Assembly: GCF_014196765.1 (NCBI RefSeq)
Contig: NZ_JACIEE010000002.1
Span: 582,428-646,427 of the forward strand
Length of the DNA stretch: 64,000 bases
Origin: Mycoplana azooxidifex
GTDB lineage: Bacteria > Pseudomonadota > Alphaproteobacteria > Rhizobiales > Rhizobiaceae
Direction of reading: 5' to 3'
Positions within the stretch are counted from its first letter, which is position 1, and each line of letters opens with the position of its first letter. The notes under the pieces are model-generated. The model did not search any database. It saw only the letters and a list, made by a program, of their open reading frames with translations, and was not told the DNA's origin. The translations under genes were made by a program, and so were the position numbers. This document shows positions 45,920 to 55,138 of the stretch, piece after piece.

Positions 45920-47842
45920 TCAGGCGCTCCTGTCGAACCAGAAGGTGTCGGGCAGATAGACGCCCAGGAAGGCGGTGGGATCGAAGCCATAGAGCGCTTC
46001 CTTGGGAACGTTCTGCATTCTCCGGGCATGGACGACGGGCTGCAGCGTGCCGTTGACGATACCGATCGAGAAGACCTGCTGGGTATAGATCGACAGCATC
46101 TGGCCCCAGATGCCGGTCCGCTCCTCTGTAGAGGTCGAGCCCTTCCATTGCCGCATCAGCTTCACCAGCTCCGCAGCCTCCGGCAGGTCCGGCGCCTCGC
46201 CCTTCTGCCGGTCCGAGAGGTAGTGCAGGCCCCAGACCGGCCACTGCAGCTGCTCGTCGCCGGTCGGTGCCAGCGCCGAGGGAGACATGTCGGGGGTCGG
46301 AATGCCGTTGTCGATTCCCTGCTGCACCGAGATCATGATCTCGCCGCCCAGCGCCCGGCTGCGGAAGACATCGCGCTGCGAGGTGCGCACGTGCAGCGCC
46401 AGCCCGACCTGCCGCCAGTGGTCGGTGACGAGTTCGAGCACGTCGGTCTCCAGCGTGCTCTCGCCGGCGGATTCGACGATGAGGCTGGCGGCCCGTCCGT
46501 CCGGCAGAAGCCGCACGCCGTCGCTGCGCCGGCCGGTCAGGCCCGCCTCGTCCAGCAGCTTATCGGCAAGGTCGGGATCGAACTGCGCCCAGGCGTGCTG
46601 GTACTCAGGCTTGAACAGCGGGCTCTGCGGCAGGATCGTGTCGGCGCTTTCGCGGGCCAACCCGAAGAAGCTCGCCTTGTTGATTTCCTCCCGGTCGATC
46701 GCCACCGACAGCGCCCGGCGGAAGCGCACGTCGCGGAAGAGCCCGCGCCAGACCTTGTCGCCGCAATTCAGATTGGGCAGGAGCGCGATGCGCGAGCCCT
46801 GCGTGTGCTCCCAGAGGTTGACCGTGATCGGATAGCGATGCTCGGCGTCCTTCAGGAAGGTGTAGTCGGCGAAGTCGAGGCCGGCGGACTGCAGGTCGGC
46901 CTCGCCGGCGCCGGCCTTGGCGGGGATGATGCCCGAGGCCGAGACGTTCAGCACGATCTTGTCCATGTAGGGCAGTTGCTGGCCGGTCTCGTCGACCCTG
47001 TGGAAGAACGGGTTGCGCTCGAAGATGAACTGTTCGGCCGGCGGCGCGATCAGGTTGCGCCACGGATCGAGCGTGGGAAGCTCCGGGTTCTCCGGCCGAT
47101 AGGTGCGCGAACGGTTGATGTGCAGGCCCGTCCAGTCGTCGGTATCCTCTTTCTTGACGAGCTTCGCCAGCGTCTCGGGATCGGCGTACTTCGGATGGAA
47201 CTGCTTCATGTAGTGGGCCGGCAGTGCCAGCGTCAGCGGCTGCGGCGAGGCGAGCTTCAGCAGGAATTCCGGGTTGGGATTGTCCCAGGAATAGCGCACG
47301 GTCAGCGGATCGACGACCTCGAAACGCGGCGGCTTTCTCGCCGAGAGCAGATCGAGCGGCAGGCCGCGCGGACGCATCTCCTTGTTGTTGAGGACGTCCT
47401 CCCAGTAGTAGACGAAGTCGTCGACGGTGAAGGGGTGGCCGTCCGACCAGCGATGGCCCTCGCGCAGCTTGAAGGTATAGACGCGGTTTCCCGTCTGTTC
47501 GAAGCTTTCCAGGATGTCCGGCTGCAGCACGAGATGTTCGTCGAAGCCGACGAGCCGCGCATAGCCGTTGATCGTCATCAGCCGGATGTCCTTCTGCCCG
47601 CCGATGATCGTCCGCACCATGCCGCCGTATTGGCCGGGCTTGCGGCCCATGGCGGCGAGGTTGACGACGCGCGGCACCTTGGGCAGCCGCTCGGCCATCG
47701 CCGGCAGCGTGCCGTCGGCAAGCTTTTCCTTGAAGTACTCCGGTTCCTGCAGGGCCAGGGTAGCCCGGGCCGGCGAGGGGGCCAGCGAGGCGGGAAGGCA
47801 GGTGGCGGCAAGCATGCCGAGGGCGGTTCGACGCGTGATCAC
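45920..47842 (-). CDS. ABC solute-binding protein, family 5 (peptide/oligosaccharide)
   Basis: A 640-residue SBP_bac_5 protein with a twin-arginine-like signal ([17 protein letters not shown], cleavage after ARA about 27). The fold marker YTFKLREGHRWSDGHPFTVDDFVY is clear, and VRFRRALSVAIDREEIN is the standard hinge segment. Long SBP_bac_5 proteins of this size take up peptides, but several import oligosaccharides or glycosides. The adjacent glycosyltransferases and lyases make a saccharide ligand plausible. It overlaps the ATPase gene by 4 bp. Confidence 0.93.
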   Translation of the reverse strand: MITRRTALGMLAATCLPASLAPSPARATLALQEPEYFKEKLADGTLPAMAERLPKVPRVVNLAAMGRKPGQYGGMVRTIIGGQKDIRLMTINGYARLVGFDEHLVLQPDILESFEQTGNRVYTFKLREGHRWSDGHPFTVDDFVYYWEDVLNNKEMRPRGLPLDLLSARKPPRFEVVDPLTVRYSWDNPNPEFLLKLASPQPLTLALPAHYMKQFHPKYADPETLAKLVKKEDTDDWTGLHINRSRTYRPENPELPTLDPWRNLIAPPAEQFIFERNPFFHRVDETGQQLPYMDKIVLNVSASGIIPAKAGAGEADLQSAGLDFADYTFLKDAEHRYPITVNLWEHTQGSRIALLPNLNCGDKVWRGLFRDVRFRRALSVAIDREEINKASFFGLARESADTILPQSPLFKPEYQHAWAQFDPDLADKLLDEAGLTGRRSDGVRLLPDGRAASLIVESAGESTLETDVLELVTDHWRQVGLALHVRTSQRDVFRSRALGGEIMISVQQGIDNGIPTPDMSPSALAPTGDEQLQWPVWGLHYLSDRQKGEAPDLPEAAELVKLMRQWKGSTSTEERTGIWGQMLSIYTQQVFSIGIVNGTLQPVVHARRMQNVPKEALYGFDPTAFLGVYLPDTFWFDRSA

Positions 47843-49731
47843 GGGCGTAGCTCTCTCACATCCGCGTTGCTACGGGCGAGCACGAGATGGCCCTCGCCGA
47901 GATCGGCGGTAGCCAGGCCGTGTCCGTCGTCGTCCTGGCGGAACGGAGCGGACCAGTTCCGCATGTCGCTGGCATTCGCCGTCTTGAGCGTCGAAAAATC
48001 CAGCGGCCGGTCGAGGTCCGGGAAGGGCACGGCGGCCAGGAGCGATTTCGTGTAGGGGTGAACGGGCGCCCGCATGAGGATTTCACGCGGTGCGAGTTCG
48101 ACGATCCGTCCTGCGCACATGACCGCGATCCGGTCGGCCATATAATCGACGACCGCCAGATTGTGCGAAATGAACAGGTAGGTCAAGCCGAGGTCCTTCT
48201 GCAGGTCCTTCAACAGGTTGAGGATCTGCGCCTGCACCGACACGTCGAGTGCCGAGACCGGCTCGTCGCAGATCAGAAGCTCCGGCCCGAGCGCCAGCGC
48301 CCTGGCAATCCCGATCCTCTGGCGCTGCCCGCCGGAGAACGAATGCGGATAGCGGTTGAGGTAGCGGCGGTTCAGCCCGATCACCTCCATCAGCGCGCTC
48401 ACCGTCTCCAGCCGCGACTTCGGCGTCCCGCGCTTGTGGATCTCCAGCGGCTCGGAGAGGATGTTCTGCACCGTCATGCGCGGCGACAGCGACGAGACCG
48501 GATCCTGGAACACCATCTGGATCTTGCCGCGCAGCTTCTGCAGTTGGTCCCCTTCGGCTTCGAGCACGTCCACCGGCCCGTTGCGGTCGTGGAAGACGAT
48601 CGAGCCGGAATCCGGCGTCACCGCCCGCATCAGCATCTTGCTGACGGTGGTCTTGCCGCAGCCGCTCTCGCCGACGAGCCCCAGGCATTCGCCGCGGCGG
48701 ATGTCGAAGCTGACGCCGTCGACCGCGCGCACCGGCGCCTCGTCCGGGCGGCGGAAGAATCCGGACTTGCGGATCTTGTAGGACTTGGTGACGTCGCGGA
48801 CCGAGAGCAGGATGTCCGGCCCCGGCTCCTTCTGCCGCTCCTCCGAGACACCGAGGAGATGCGAGGCATTGACCGGCACCTCGCGCAGCGCCTTCAGGCG
48901 CTCGCCGGGCTTCATGTCGAAATGCGGCACGGCCGCCATCAGGCCCTTGAGGTAGGGGTGGCCGGGGCGGCGGAAGATGTCCTCCACCGGGCCGGCCTCC
49001 ATGACCTCGCCGTGGTAGATCACCACGACCTCGTCGGCGACGTTGGCGACGACGCCGAGATCGTGCGTGATCAGCAGCATCGCCATGTTGAATTCCTGCT
49101 GCAGGTCCTTCAGGAGCCGCAGGATCTGCGCCTGGATGGTGACGTCGAGCGCGGTCGTCGGCTCGTCGGCGATCAGAAGCGCCGGCCGGCAGATCAGCGC
49201 CAGCGCGATCATCGCCCGCTGGCGCATACCGCCCGAAAGCTCGAAGGGATACATCCGGAAGGCGCGCTCGGGCTTGGCGAAGCCGACCATGCGCAGCATC
49301 TCGATCGTGCGCTCGTAGCGCTCGTCCCTGGACATGTCCTCGTGGATGGTGAGCACCTCGCTCACCTGGTCGCCGATCGTGTGCAGCGGCGACAGCGAGG
49401 TCATCGGCTCCTGGAAGATCTTGCCGATGCGACGGCCGCGGATGGCGCGGATGTCCGGCCCGTCCTGCGAAAGCCGCAGGATGTCGGTCTCGGTACCCGT
49501 CAGCGGATCGTTGAAGAGGATCCTGCCGCTGGCCGAGGCCACTTTCGGCAGGATGCGCATGATCGACTGGCTGATGACGGACTTGCCCGAGCCGCTTTCG
49601 CCGACGAGCGCCGTCACCCTGCCGGGAAGCACCCGCAGGTTCGCCTTCTTCACGGCGTCGATCTGGCCCCCGAGCATTGCAAACGAGATGCTGAGATCTT
49701 CTATCCGTAACAGATCTGCCCCTGAGATCAT
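47839..49731 (-). CDS. Fused dual ATPase of an oligopeptide-type ABC importer (DppDF-like)
   Basis: A 630-residue protein with two complete ABC ATPases. Half 1: [40 protein letters not shown]. Half 2: [40 protein letters not shown]. Both halves carry the Opp/Dpp C-terminal zone ([16 protein letters not shown] and [15 protein letters not shown]). All catalytic motifs are intact, in contrast to the ABC protein at 36995. It is the first gene of a leftward operon: ATPase, binding protein, two permeases, then three glycosyltransferases. Confidence 0.95.
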   Translation of the reverse strand: MISGADLLRIEDLSISFAMLGGQIDAVKKANLRVLPGRVTALVGESGSGKSVISQSIMRILPKVASASGRILFNDPLTGTETDILRLSQDGPDIRAIRGRRIGKIFQEPMTSLSPLHTIGDQVSEVLTIHEDMSRDERYERTIEMLRMVGFAKPERAFRMYPFELSGGMRQRAMIALALICRPALLIADEPTTALDVTIQAQILRLLKDLQQEFNMAMLLITHDLGVVANVADEVVVIYHGEVMEAGPVEDIFRRPGHPYLKGLMAAVPHFDMKPGERLKALREVPVNASHLLGVSEERQKEPGPDILLSVRDVTKSYKIRKSGFFRRPDEAPVRAVDGVSFDIRRGECLGLVGESGCGKTTVSKMLMRAVTPDSGSIVFHDRNGPVDVLEAEGDQLQKLRGKIQMVFQDPVSSLSPRMTVQNILSEPLEIHKRGTPKSRLETVSALMEVIGLNRRYLNRYPHSFSGGQRQRIGIARALALGPELLICDEPVSALDVSVQAQILNLLKDLQKDLGLTYLFISHNLAVVDYMADRIAVMCAGRIVELAPREILMRAPVHPYTKSLLAAVPFPDLDRPLDFSTLKTANASDMRNWSAPFRQDDDGHGLATADLGEGHLVLARSNADVRELRP

Positions 49732-49757
49732 GTCCGGAGTTTCCTTCGGTTACTAAA

Positions 49758-49782
49758 TGTGCCTGTCCCGATCGCAGGCACA
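49758..49782. terminator. Perfect 8-bp hairpin between two leftward units
   Basis: TGTGCCTG (49758-49765) and CAGGCACA (49775-49782) with a 9-nt loop; TTTAGT follows on the minus strand. It lies downstream of the lyase gene and upstream of the ABC operon, so it could end the first or be part of the leader of the second. Confidence 0.4.
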
Positions 49783-49877
49783 CTAGCCGAGCGTCTGCGG
49801 CCTGTCCATGGTCTTTGGCATCGCAAAGCCGGCGCCGGCGCGGTTAAGGAATTTCTTCAAAATCAGGCGGTTGCCGG

Positions 49878-50810
49878 TCAGCCCGGCGTGCCTGCGGCGC
49901 GGTAGGCGGCAAGCGCCTGCGGTCCCAGCACATCTTCTACGCGCATCGAGCGACGGAAGTTGTCGAAGTAGAGCGTCCATTCGCCGGGGGCGGCGGAGCG
50001 GTAGGGGCCGAACTTGAAATACTGGTGGGCGCCGAGCCCCGGATCGTCATGGCCGATGTCGCCGCGCACCGTCGCGACCCAACGGTCGTTGGCGAAGAGC
50101 TCGACGTGGCCGCTGCCGGAAAGCCCCGGCCGGGTCATCACGGCAAAGTCGATCCAGCCGCTGCCGGGCGCAGGCAGGGGGCTGCCGCGGTCGATCACGA
50201 CGACGCGGGCGGTGCGCGCGCCGAACCGGGAGCCGTCCTCATCGTTCCAGCCGTCGTCGGTCGCGACCAGCGCCCGCACCTGGCCCGCATCCCGACGCAG
50301 CCAGGCCGGCGTCCCCGTGATGGTGTCGGTGATGGCGAGATCGGTGGCGCGCAGCGTCGTCTCCACCGTAGCGAACAGGCGGCCGCGCACGAGGCGGAGC
50401 GCCAGGAAAGGACTGTAGTCGCCGCGCGCGGAAGGGCCGATCTCGCGCTTCCACTGCGCGATCAGGTGGCGGTGGTCGGCCTGCGGTATCGGCTCGCCGA
50501 ACCGCACCGAGAAGCCGTACCACACGGCGCGCTCATAGGGGACCCGGAGATCGGTGCGCTCCCAGACCTCCGCCCGCTCGCTGCCGCCCCCGGCGCTGAG
50601 GATCGGGCGCACGCCGAGCTTCAGCGCGCCGGCGCTGCCGCGGGTCACCTCGTGCTGGAACGCGTAGAAGCCGGCCCGCTGCTCGGCGTTGCGGCGAAAA
50701 TAGAGGCCGCCTGCAGGAGAGAAGTCGTCGCCCTCGAAGCCGTCGACCAACGCCGCCTCGAAGGCGGGTTTCGCGGCGGCCTCGCGTCCTCGCGCAGAGC
50801 CGCCGGCCAT
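49878..50810 (-). CDS. Polysaccharide lyase, heparin-lyase-like (copy B)
   Basis: A 310-residue paralogue of the lyase at 32041. It shares GLYFRRNAEQRAGFYAFQ, ERAEVWERTDLRVPYERAVWYGF, HLIAQWKREIGP, GWIDFAVMTRPG and YFKFGPYR. Unlike copy A it has no convincing signal peptide: the N-terminus is MAGGSARGREAAAKPAF, so it may be cytoplasmic or exported by another route. It starts one base after the cyclase stop; the two are cotranscribed. Confidence 0.86.
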   Translation of the reverse strand: MAGGSARGREAAAKPAFEAALVDGFEGDDFSPAGGLYFRRNAEQRAGFYAFQHEVTRGSAGALKLGVRPILSAGGGSERAEVWERTDLRVPYERAVWYGFSVRFGEPIPQADHRHLIAQWKREIGPSARGDYSPFLALRLVRGRLFATVETTLRATDLAITDTITGTPAWLRRDAGQVRALVATDDGWNDEDGSRFGARTARVVVIDRGSPLPAPGSGWIDFAVMTRPGLSGSGHVELFANDRWVATVRGDIGHDDPGLGAHQYFKFGPYRSAAPGEWTLYFDNFRRSMRVEDVLGPQALAAYRAAGTPG

Positions 50811-50811
50811 G

Positions 50812-52170
50812 TCAGTTGATCCCGCGCGACAGCAGCGGGATGCGCGGCCGGTGGTCCGGGTTGGCGCGGGCATCGCGATAGAGCAGCATGACCTGCTCGG
50901 CTTCCGAGCGTCCGTCGCGGTCCTCGCCGTCGAGCGCCTCGGCCTGGTCGAGCTGGAGATTGGCCTGGCCGGGCAGGAGCACGGTCAGCTTCTGGCGGAC
51001 GCCGCGCAGCTTCTCCTCGCCGAGCGTGACCCAGTCGCCGCCGGAGTAGGTGGCGAAGGTCTGGCTGGCGACGATCGGCTTCGAATACTTCTTCGTCAGC
51101 CCCTGCAGCCGCTGCACCTCGTTGACGGCCGAGCCGAAGGCGGAGAAGGTCAGCCGGTCCCGCAAGCCCACATTGCCGAACATGACGTTGCCGACGTGCA
51201 GGCCGATGCCGTAGCGGATGTCGGCCAGACCCTGCTTGTTGCGGCGGGCGTTGAGCTCGTCCATTCGCATGGTGGCGTGGCGGACGGCAGCCATGGCGCT
51301 CTGGGCGGCAACCTGTGAGGGCTCCCGGTGCCGGCCGCACGGATAGACGGCCAGGAAGCCGTCGCCGATGAAGGAGAGGATCTCGCCGCCGTTGCGGTTG
51401 AAGGGCGTGGCGATGGCGTCGAAGAAGTCGTTGAGCGTGTCGATATAGGCCTGCCGGCCCTCCTTTTCCGCCAGCACGGTCGACTGGCGCATGTCGGCCA
51501 TGACGAGGGCGGCGCGGATGGTCTCGCCGTCGCCGCGCCGGATCTGGCCCGACAGCACGCGCCGCCCGGCATTGCCGCCGAGATAGGTCAGCAGCATGTT
51601 GTCGGCGAGCTTGCCGAGCACGGCCATCTTGGCTGCGACCGCGAGGCTGTTCTGGACCTTCAAGAGCGCCTCGACCACGGTTTCGCTGAAGCCGCCGGCC
51701 GCATCGGTCGACCACGAGCCGACCATGCCCTGGCCGGGCGATTCCCCGAAGGACTGGACGAAGGCGAGGTAGTCGGTGGCGCCGATCTTCTTCAGGTCGT
51801 CGAAAATGGGGAACTCGGAGGGGGTCTTCGGATCGATGCGGCGGCGCAGGTGGTCGAGGCTGTTGTTGAGCAGGTAGTAATAGGGGCTGAGCAGGAAGCG
51901 CGAGGGTTCCTCGTTCTCGCCGTCCGCCCGGAAGCCCTCGATCGTCACGCCCTCTCCCCGCATCCAGGTGAAGCCGAGCGCGTCGTAGAGCGGGTGCAGC
52001 ATGGAAAAGCTCAGGTGGACGCGCACCAGCGGCAGGCCGGCGGCGGCAAGCCGCTCGCAGAAGCCGGAGATGATGTATTCCAGGCTCTCGCCGCCGAGTG
52101 CTGCCGTCTTCAGCCAGGATGAAACCCGGTCGAGAAGAATGTTGGAAACGTCGGCGGGGCGCGTGTTCAT
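50812..52170 (-). CDS. Class III nucleotide cyclase with N-terminal sensor region
   Basis: A 452-residue soluble cyclase. Residues 1-200 form an N-terminal domain typical of rhizobial cyclases. The catalytic domain (about 215-390) keeps the metal Asp226 (VMADMRQST) and Asp270 (FIGDGFLAVY), Asn350 and Arg354 for the transition state, and GLHVGNVMFGNVG. The purine-selecting positions are Ser266 (normally Lys) and Ser347 (normally Asp or Thr), so cAMP versus cGMP cannot be assigned. Directly upstream of the lyase B gene and divergent from the UDP-sugar dehydrogenase. Confidence 0.9.
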   Translation of the reverse strand: MNTRPADVSNILLDRVSSWLKTAALGGESLEYIISGFCERLAAAGLPLVRVHLSFSMLHPLYDALGFTWMRGEGVTIEGFRADGENEEPSRFLLSPYYYLLNNSLDHLRRRIDPKTPSEFPIFDDLKKIGATDYLAFVQSFGESPGQGMVGSWSTDAAGGFSETVVEALLKVQNSLAVAAKMAVLGKLADNMLLTYLGGNAGRRVLSGQIRRGDGETIRAALVMADMRQSTVLAEKEGRQAYIDTLNDFFDAIATPFNRNGGEILSFIGDGFLAVYPCGRHREPSQVAAQSAMAAVRHATMRMDELNARRNKQGLADIRYGIGLHVGNVMFGNVGLRDRLTFSAFGSAVNEVQRLQGLTKKYSKPIVASQTFATYSGGDWVTLGEEKLRGVRQKLTVLLPGQANLQLDQAEALDGEDRDGRSEAEQVMLLYRDARANPDHRPRIPLLSRGIN

Positions 52171-52408
52171 CTTTTGTCCTTATCGGTATGAAGCCGTTCG
52201 CTTCGCTCGAAGGGCGCCGCGCGGTCGAACAGACGAACGCGTCCCGGAGCGCCAGATATAGGCAAGCGACTGTGGCAAAACCAGAAGTCGCGCCGAAGAT
52301 TTGTGCCGGCCGGACGGGCGAAGGCAGGCATCCGGCGGCCCGCCTCGCCTTGACGTCGCGCTGATTTGCGCCCAATTGTCCCAGTCTTGACCGAAAGGGT
52401 ACAACGCA

Positions 52409-53752
52409 TTGACCTTGCTTCCTTCTTCCGCCGAAAGCCTAATGGCGGCGATTGCCGGAAAGCGCGCCCGCGCCGGCGTCATCGGGCTCGGCTACGTGGG
52501 CCTGCCGCTGGCGATCACGATTGCGCGAAACGGATTTGACGTCACCGGCTTCGACATCGACCCGGCGAAGATCACCGCCCTCGACGCCCACAGCTCCTAT
52601 ATCGACGCGGTGCCGGATGCCGCGCTGAAGGCGGAGAGCGAGGCGGGCCGGTTCCACTCGACCACGGATTTTGCGGCACTTGCTTCCTGTGACGTGATCG
52701 TGATCTGCGTGCCGACGCCTTTGACGAAGCACCGCGAGCCGGACATGTCCTACGTGGTCAGGACCGCCGAGGCAATTGCCGGGACGCTGCGGCCGGGGCA
52801 GCTGGTGGTGCTGGAATCGACCACCTGGCCGGGGACGACGGACGAGCTGGTGCGGCCGATCCTCGAGCGCGGCGGGCTGCGTTCGGGCGAGGATTTTTTC
52901 CTGGGCTTCTCGCCGGAGCGGGAAGACCCCGGCAACCGTGACTTCGAGACCGCGACCATCCCGAAGGTCGTGGCCGGCGCGGGCGAGGCGGCCTCCGCGC
53001 TGATGCAGGCGTTCTACGGCGCCGTGGTCAAGGCCGTCGTGCCGGTTTCCTCCAACGCCACGGCGGAAGCGGTGAAGCTGACGGAGAACGTCTTCCGCGC
53101 CGTCAACATCGCCCTCGTCAACGAATTGAAGGTGCTCTACGATGCGATGGGCATCGACATCTGGGAGGTGGTCGAGGCGGCAAAGACGAAACCGTTCGGC
53201 TACATGCCGTTCTATCCGGGGCCTGGGCTCGGCGGCCATTGCATCCCGATCGATCCCTTCTACCTGACCTGGAAATCGCGCGAGTTCGAACTGCCGACCC
53301 GCTTCATCGAACTCGCCGGCGAAATCAACGCCTCGATGCCGCGCCATGTGGTGGGGCGGCTGGCCGAAGCGCTCGACATCCGGCTCGGCAAGGCGTTGAG
53401 CCGTGCGCGCGTGCTGGTGATCGGGCTCGCCTACAAGAAGAACGTGCCCGACATCCGCGAAAGCCCGTCGCTGAAGCTGATCGAGCTGATCCTGGAGCGG
53501 AAGGGGACGGTGGACTACCACGATCCCCATGTGGCCGAAGTGCCGCGCACGCGCGAATACATGGCGCTCAAGGGTCGCCGGTCGGTGCCGCTCGACGAGG
53601 AGACCGTGCGCGGCTACGACGCTGTGCTGATCTCGACGGACCACGATGCGGTCGACTACGGCGCGCTCGCCCGCTGGGCGCCGCTGGTGGTCGATACCCG
53701 CAACGCCTTTGCCCGCCGCGGCATCGATGACGACACCATCGTCAAGGCGTAG
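52409..53752 (+). CDS. UDP-N-acetylhexosamine 6-dehydrogenase, WbpA-like
   Basis: A 447-residue nucleotide-sugar dehydrogenase. NAD-binding loop GVIGLGYVGLPLAI, catalytic Cys278 in GGHCIPIDP, C-terminal VLVIGLAYKKNVPDIRESPS. The GHCIPIDP form and length match WbpA/WecC-type enzymes that oxidise UDP-GlcNAc or UDP-GalNAc to the uronic acid, rather than UDP-glucose dehydrogenases (compare 58227). The start is a TTG after AAAGGG; an ATG at 52442 is an alternative. It would supply HexNAcA for the glycan. Confidence 0.92.
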   Translation: MTLLPSSAESLMAAIAGKRARAGVIGLGYVGLPLAITIARNGFDVTGFDIDPAKITALDAHSSYIDAVPDAALKAESEAGRFHSTTDFAALASCDVIVICVPTPLTKHREPDMSYVVRTAEAIAGTLRPGQLVVLESTTWPGTTDELVRPILERGGLRSGEDFFLGFSPEREDPGNRDFETATIPKVVAGAGEAASALMQAFYGAVVKAVVPVSSNATAEAVKLTENVFRAVNIALVNELKVLYDAMGIDIWEVVEAAKTKPFGYMPFYPGPGLGGHCIPIDPFYLTWKSREFELPTRFIELAGEINASMPRHVVGRLAEALDIRLGKALSRARVLVIGLAYKKNVPDIRESPSLKLIELILERKGTVDYHDPHVAEVPRTREYMALKGRRSVPLDEETVRGYDAVLISTDHDAVDYGALARWAPLVVDTRNAFARRGIDDDTIVKA

Positions 53753-53777
53753 GGCTACAGAAAAGCAAAGGGAAACC

Positions 53778-54260
53778 ATGAGCCGTCTCGACAGCTTCAT
53801 CCGCCGCCTGACGGCCCAGCGGGACATTCTCAACCACATCTGCGACCGGCTGGAGCTGCCGGCGGACGGCCCGGTCATGGAAATCGGACTCGGCAACGGC
53901 CGCACCTTCGACCACATGCGTGAACGCTTCGCCGGCCGCCGCATCGTCGCCTTCGACCGGACCATGGGCGCGCATGCCTCCTCCGTTCCCGATGCGGCCG
54001 ACCTGGTGCTGGGCGAGATCTGCGAAACCGGCGGGGCCTTCCGGACCGGGACTGCGGCCCTGGTGCATGCCGACATCGGCACGGGCTATCCGGAAAAGGA
54101 CGAGGTCACGCTGACCTGGCTGCCGCAGATGGTCTCCGGCATGCTCGCCAAAGGCGGCATCGCCGCCAGCGGCCTGCCGCTGGACGAGCCGACGCTGCAG
54201 CCGATGGAAGTCCCGGACAGCGTGCCGAAGGACCGGTATTTCCTGTATCGGAAGGTGTGA
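53778..54260 (+). CDS. SAM-dependent methyltransferase-like protein
   Basis: A 160-residue protein with the SAM-binding loop PVMEIGLGNGRTFDHMRERF (motif I about 31-50) and a following acidic ADLVLGEICET. It is short for a class I methyltransferase and lacks an obvious substrate domain. AAAGGG lies 6 nt before the ATG. It follows the UDP-HexNAc dehydrogenase by 25 bp and may be part of its operon, perhaps decorating the glycan. Confidence 0.82.
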   Translation: MSRLDSFIRRLTAQRDILNHICDRLELPADGPVMEIGLGNGRTFDHMRERFAGRRIVAFDRTMGAHASSVPDAADLVLGEICETGGAFRTGTAALVHADIGTGYPEKDEVTLTWLPQMVSGMLAKGGIAASGLPLDEPTLQPMEVPDSVPKDRYFLYRKV

Positions 54261-54328
54261 GGAGGCGGGGACGACTGCGCGCAGAGTCACGCTTTCGGTC
54301 GCCCATCGCACTCTCGATCAAGTGAAGA

Positions 54329-54497
54329 CCCCTCCCCAACCCTCCCCACAAGGGGGAGGGCTTAACCCGGACGCTTCGCCGAGGCCCCATGGGGCAGGCG
54401 GGCACCTCGATTTTTCTCCCCTCTTGTGGGGGAGATGGCCGGCAGGCCAGAGGGGGACTTGCCATGTGCGACTTGCCCGGCAGGGCAGAGGGGGACT
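54329..54497 (-). repeat. RIME-type repeat, copy 7, inverted, with duplicated end
   Basis: A full inverted copy (54329-54456). Its outer end, GGCAGGCCAGAGGGGGACTT, is repeated once more in tandem (CCGGCAGGGCAGAGGGGGAC, to 54497), showing local duplication of the tail. Confidence 0.82.
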
Positions 54498-54528
54498 TGC
54501 CATGGGCGATTTTCCCCGGCCATTCACC

Positions 54529-55002
54529 CTATCTGCAGCTGTTGTCGCGCTCGCAGGCGCGCTGGGACGGGCGGTTGTTGCGGTCGGTGTCGCGCGACTG
54601 CGGTCGGCGATCGGGCTGCGCGGTGTTGCGTCCCGGACGCCCGCTGTCGGTCTGCTGGCGGTCGCGGTCCCTGTTGCGGCTATCGTTGCGATTGTTGTCG
54701 CGGTCCCGATCCCTGTCGCGGCTGTTGTCCCTGTCCCGGTCCCGATCTCTGTCCCTCTCGCGATCCCGGTTCCTTTCGCGGTCGGATATCCGCTGATCGT
54801 AGCGGCTGTCGCCGCGGTCGTATCTGCCGTCCCAGGAACGGTTGCGGTCGTAGCGCGGCTCCACCACACGGTAGCGCGGCCGGTCCCGCTCGTAGTAGCT
54901 GCCGCCGGAGTAGCCGCCGGAATAGCCGGACGTCTCGCAGCCGGAAAGCGAAAGACCGAGCAGTCCGATCATGGGAAGAAGAAGCATTTTCGGGCGAATC
55001 AT
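54529..55002 (-). CDS. Arg/Asp-rich lipoprotein
   Basis: A 157-residue lipoprotein with a lipobox (LSLSGCETS, Cys22). The mature part is low-complexity: YSGGYSGGSYYERDRPRY, then a long stretch of alternating Arg and Asp (RERDRDRDRDRD...) ending in CERDNSCR. An Arg/Asp zipper tail of this sort may bind polyanions or form a coacervate. The family is unknown. It is read leftwards and ends near the RIME repeat. Confidence 0.75.
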   Translation of the reverse strand: MIRPKMLLLPMIGLLGLSLSGCETSGYSGGYSGGSYYERDRPRYRVVEPRYDRNRSWDGRYDRGDSRYDQRISDRERNRDRERDRDRDRDRDNSRDRDRDRDNNRNDSRNRDRDRQQTDSGRPGRNTAQPDRRPQSRDTDRNNRPSQRACERDNSCR

Positions 55003-55138
55003 GCAGGTACCTCATCATCGAAATCGACAGGCAAAGACCACAGAAGTGTGGCCGCGTACAGGCGAGGGCCGCCGACAAGTGAAATCTTTGGGCGTGCCAT
55101 CGGCGTGGCAACCGTCGCCTGCCGGCGGCTGCGACGCC

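Noticed and set aside
54600..54900. Regular short repeats, possible CRISPR
   Set aside because: They are the codons of an Arg/Asp-rich lipoprotein; there are no equal repeats with unique spacers.
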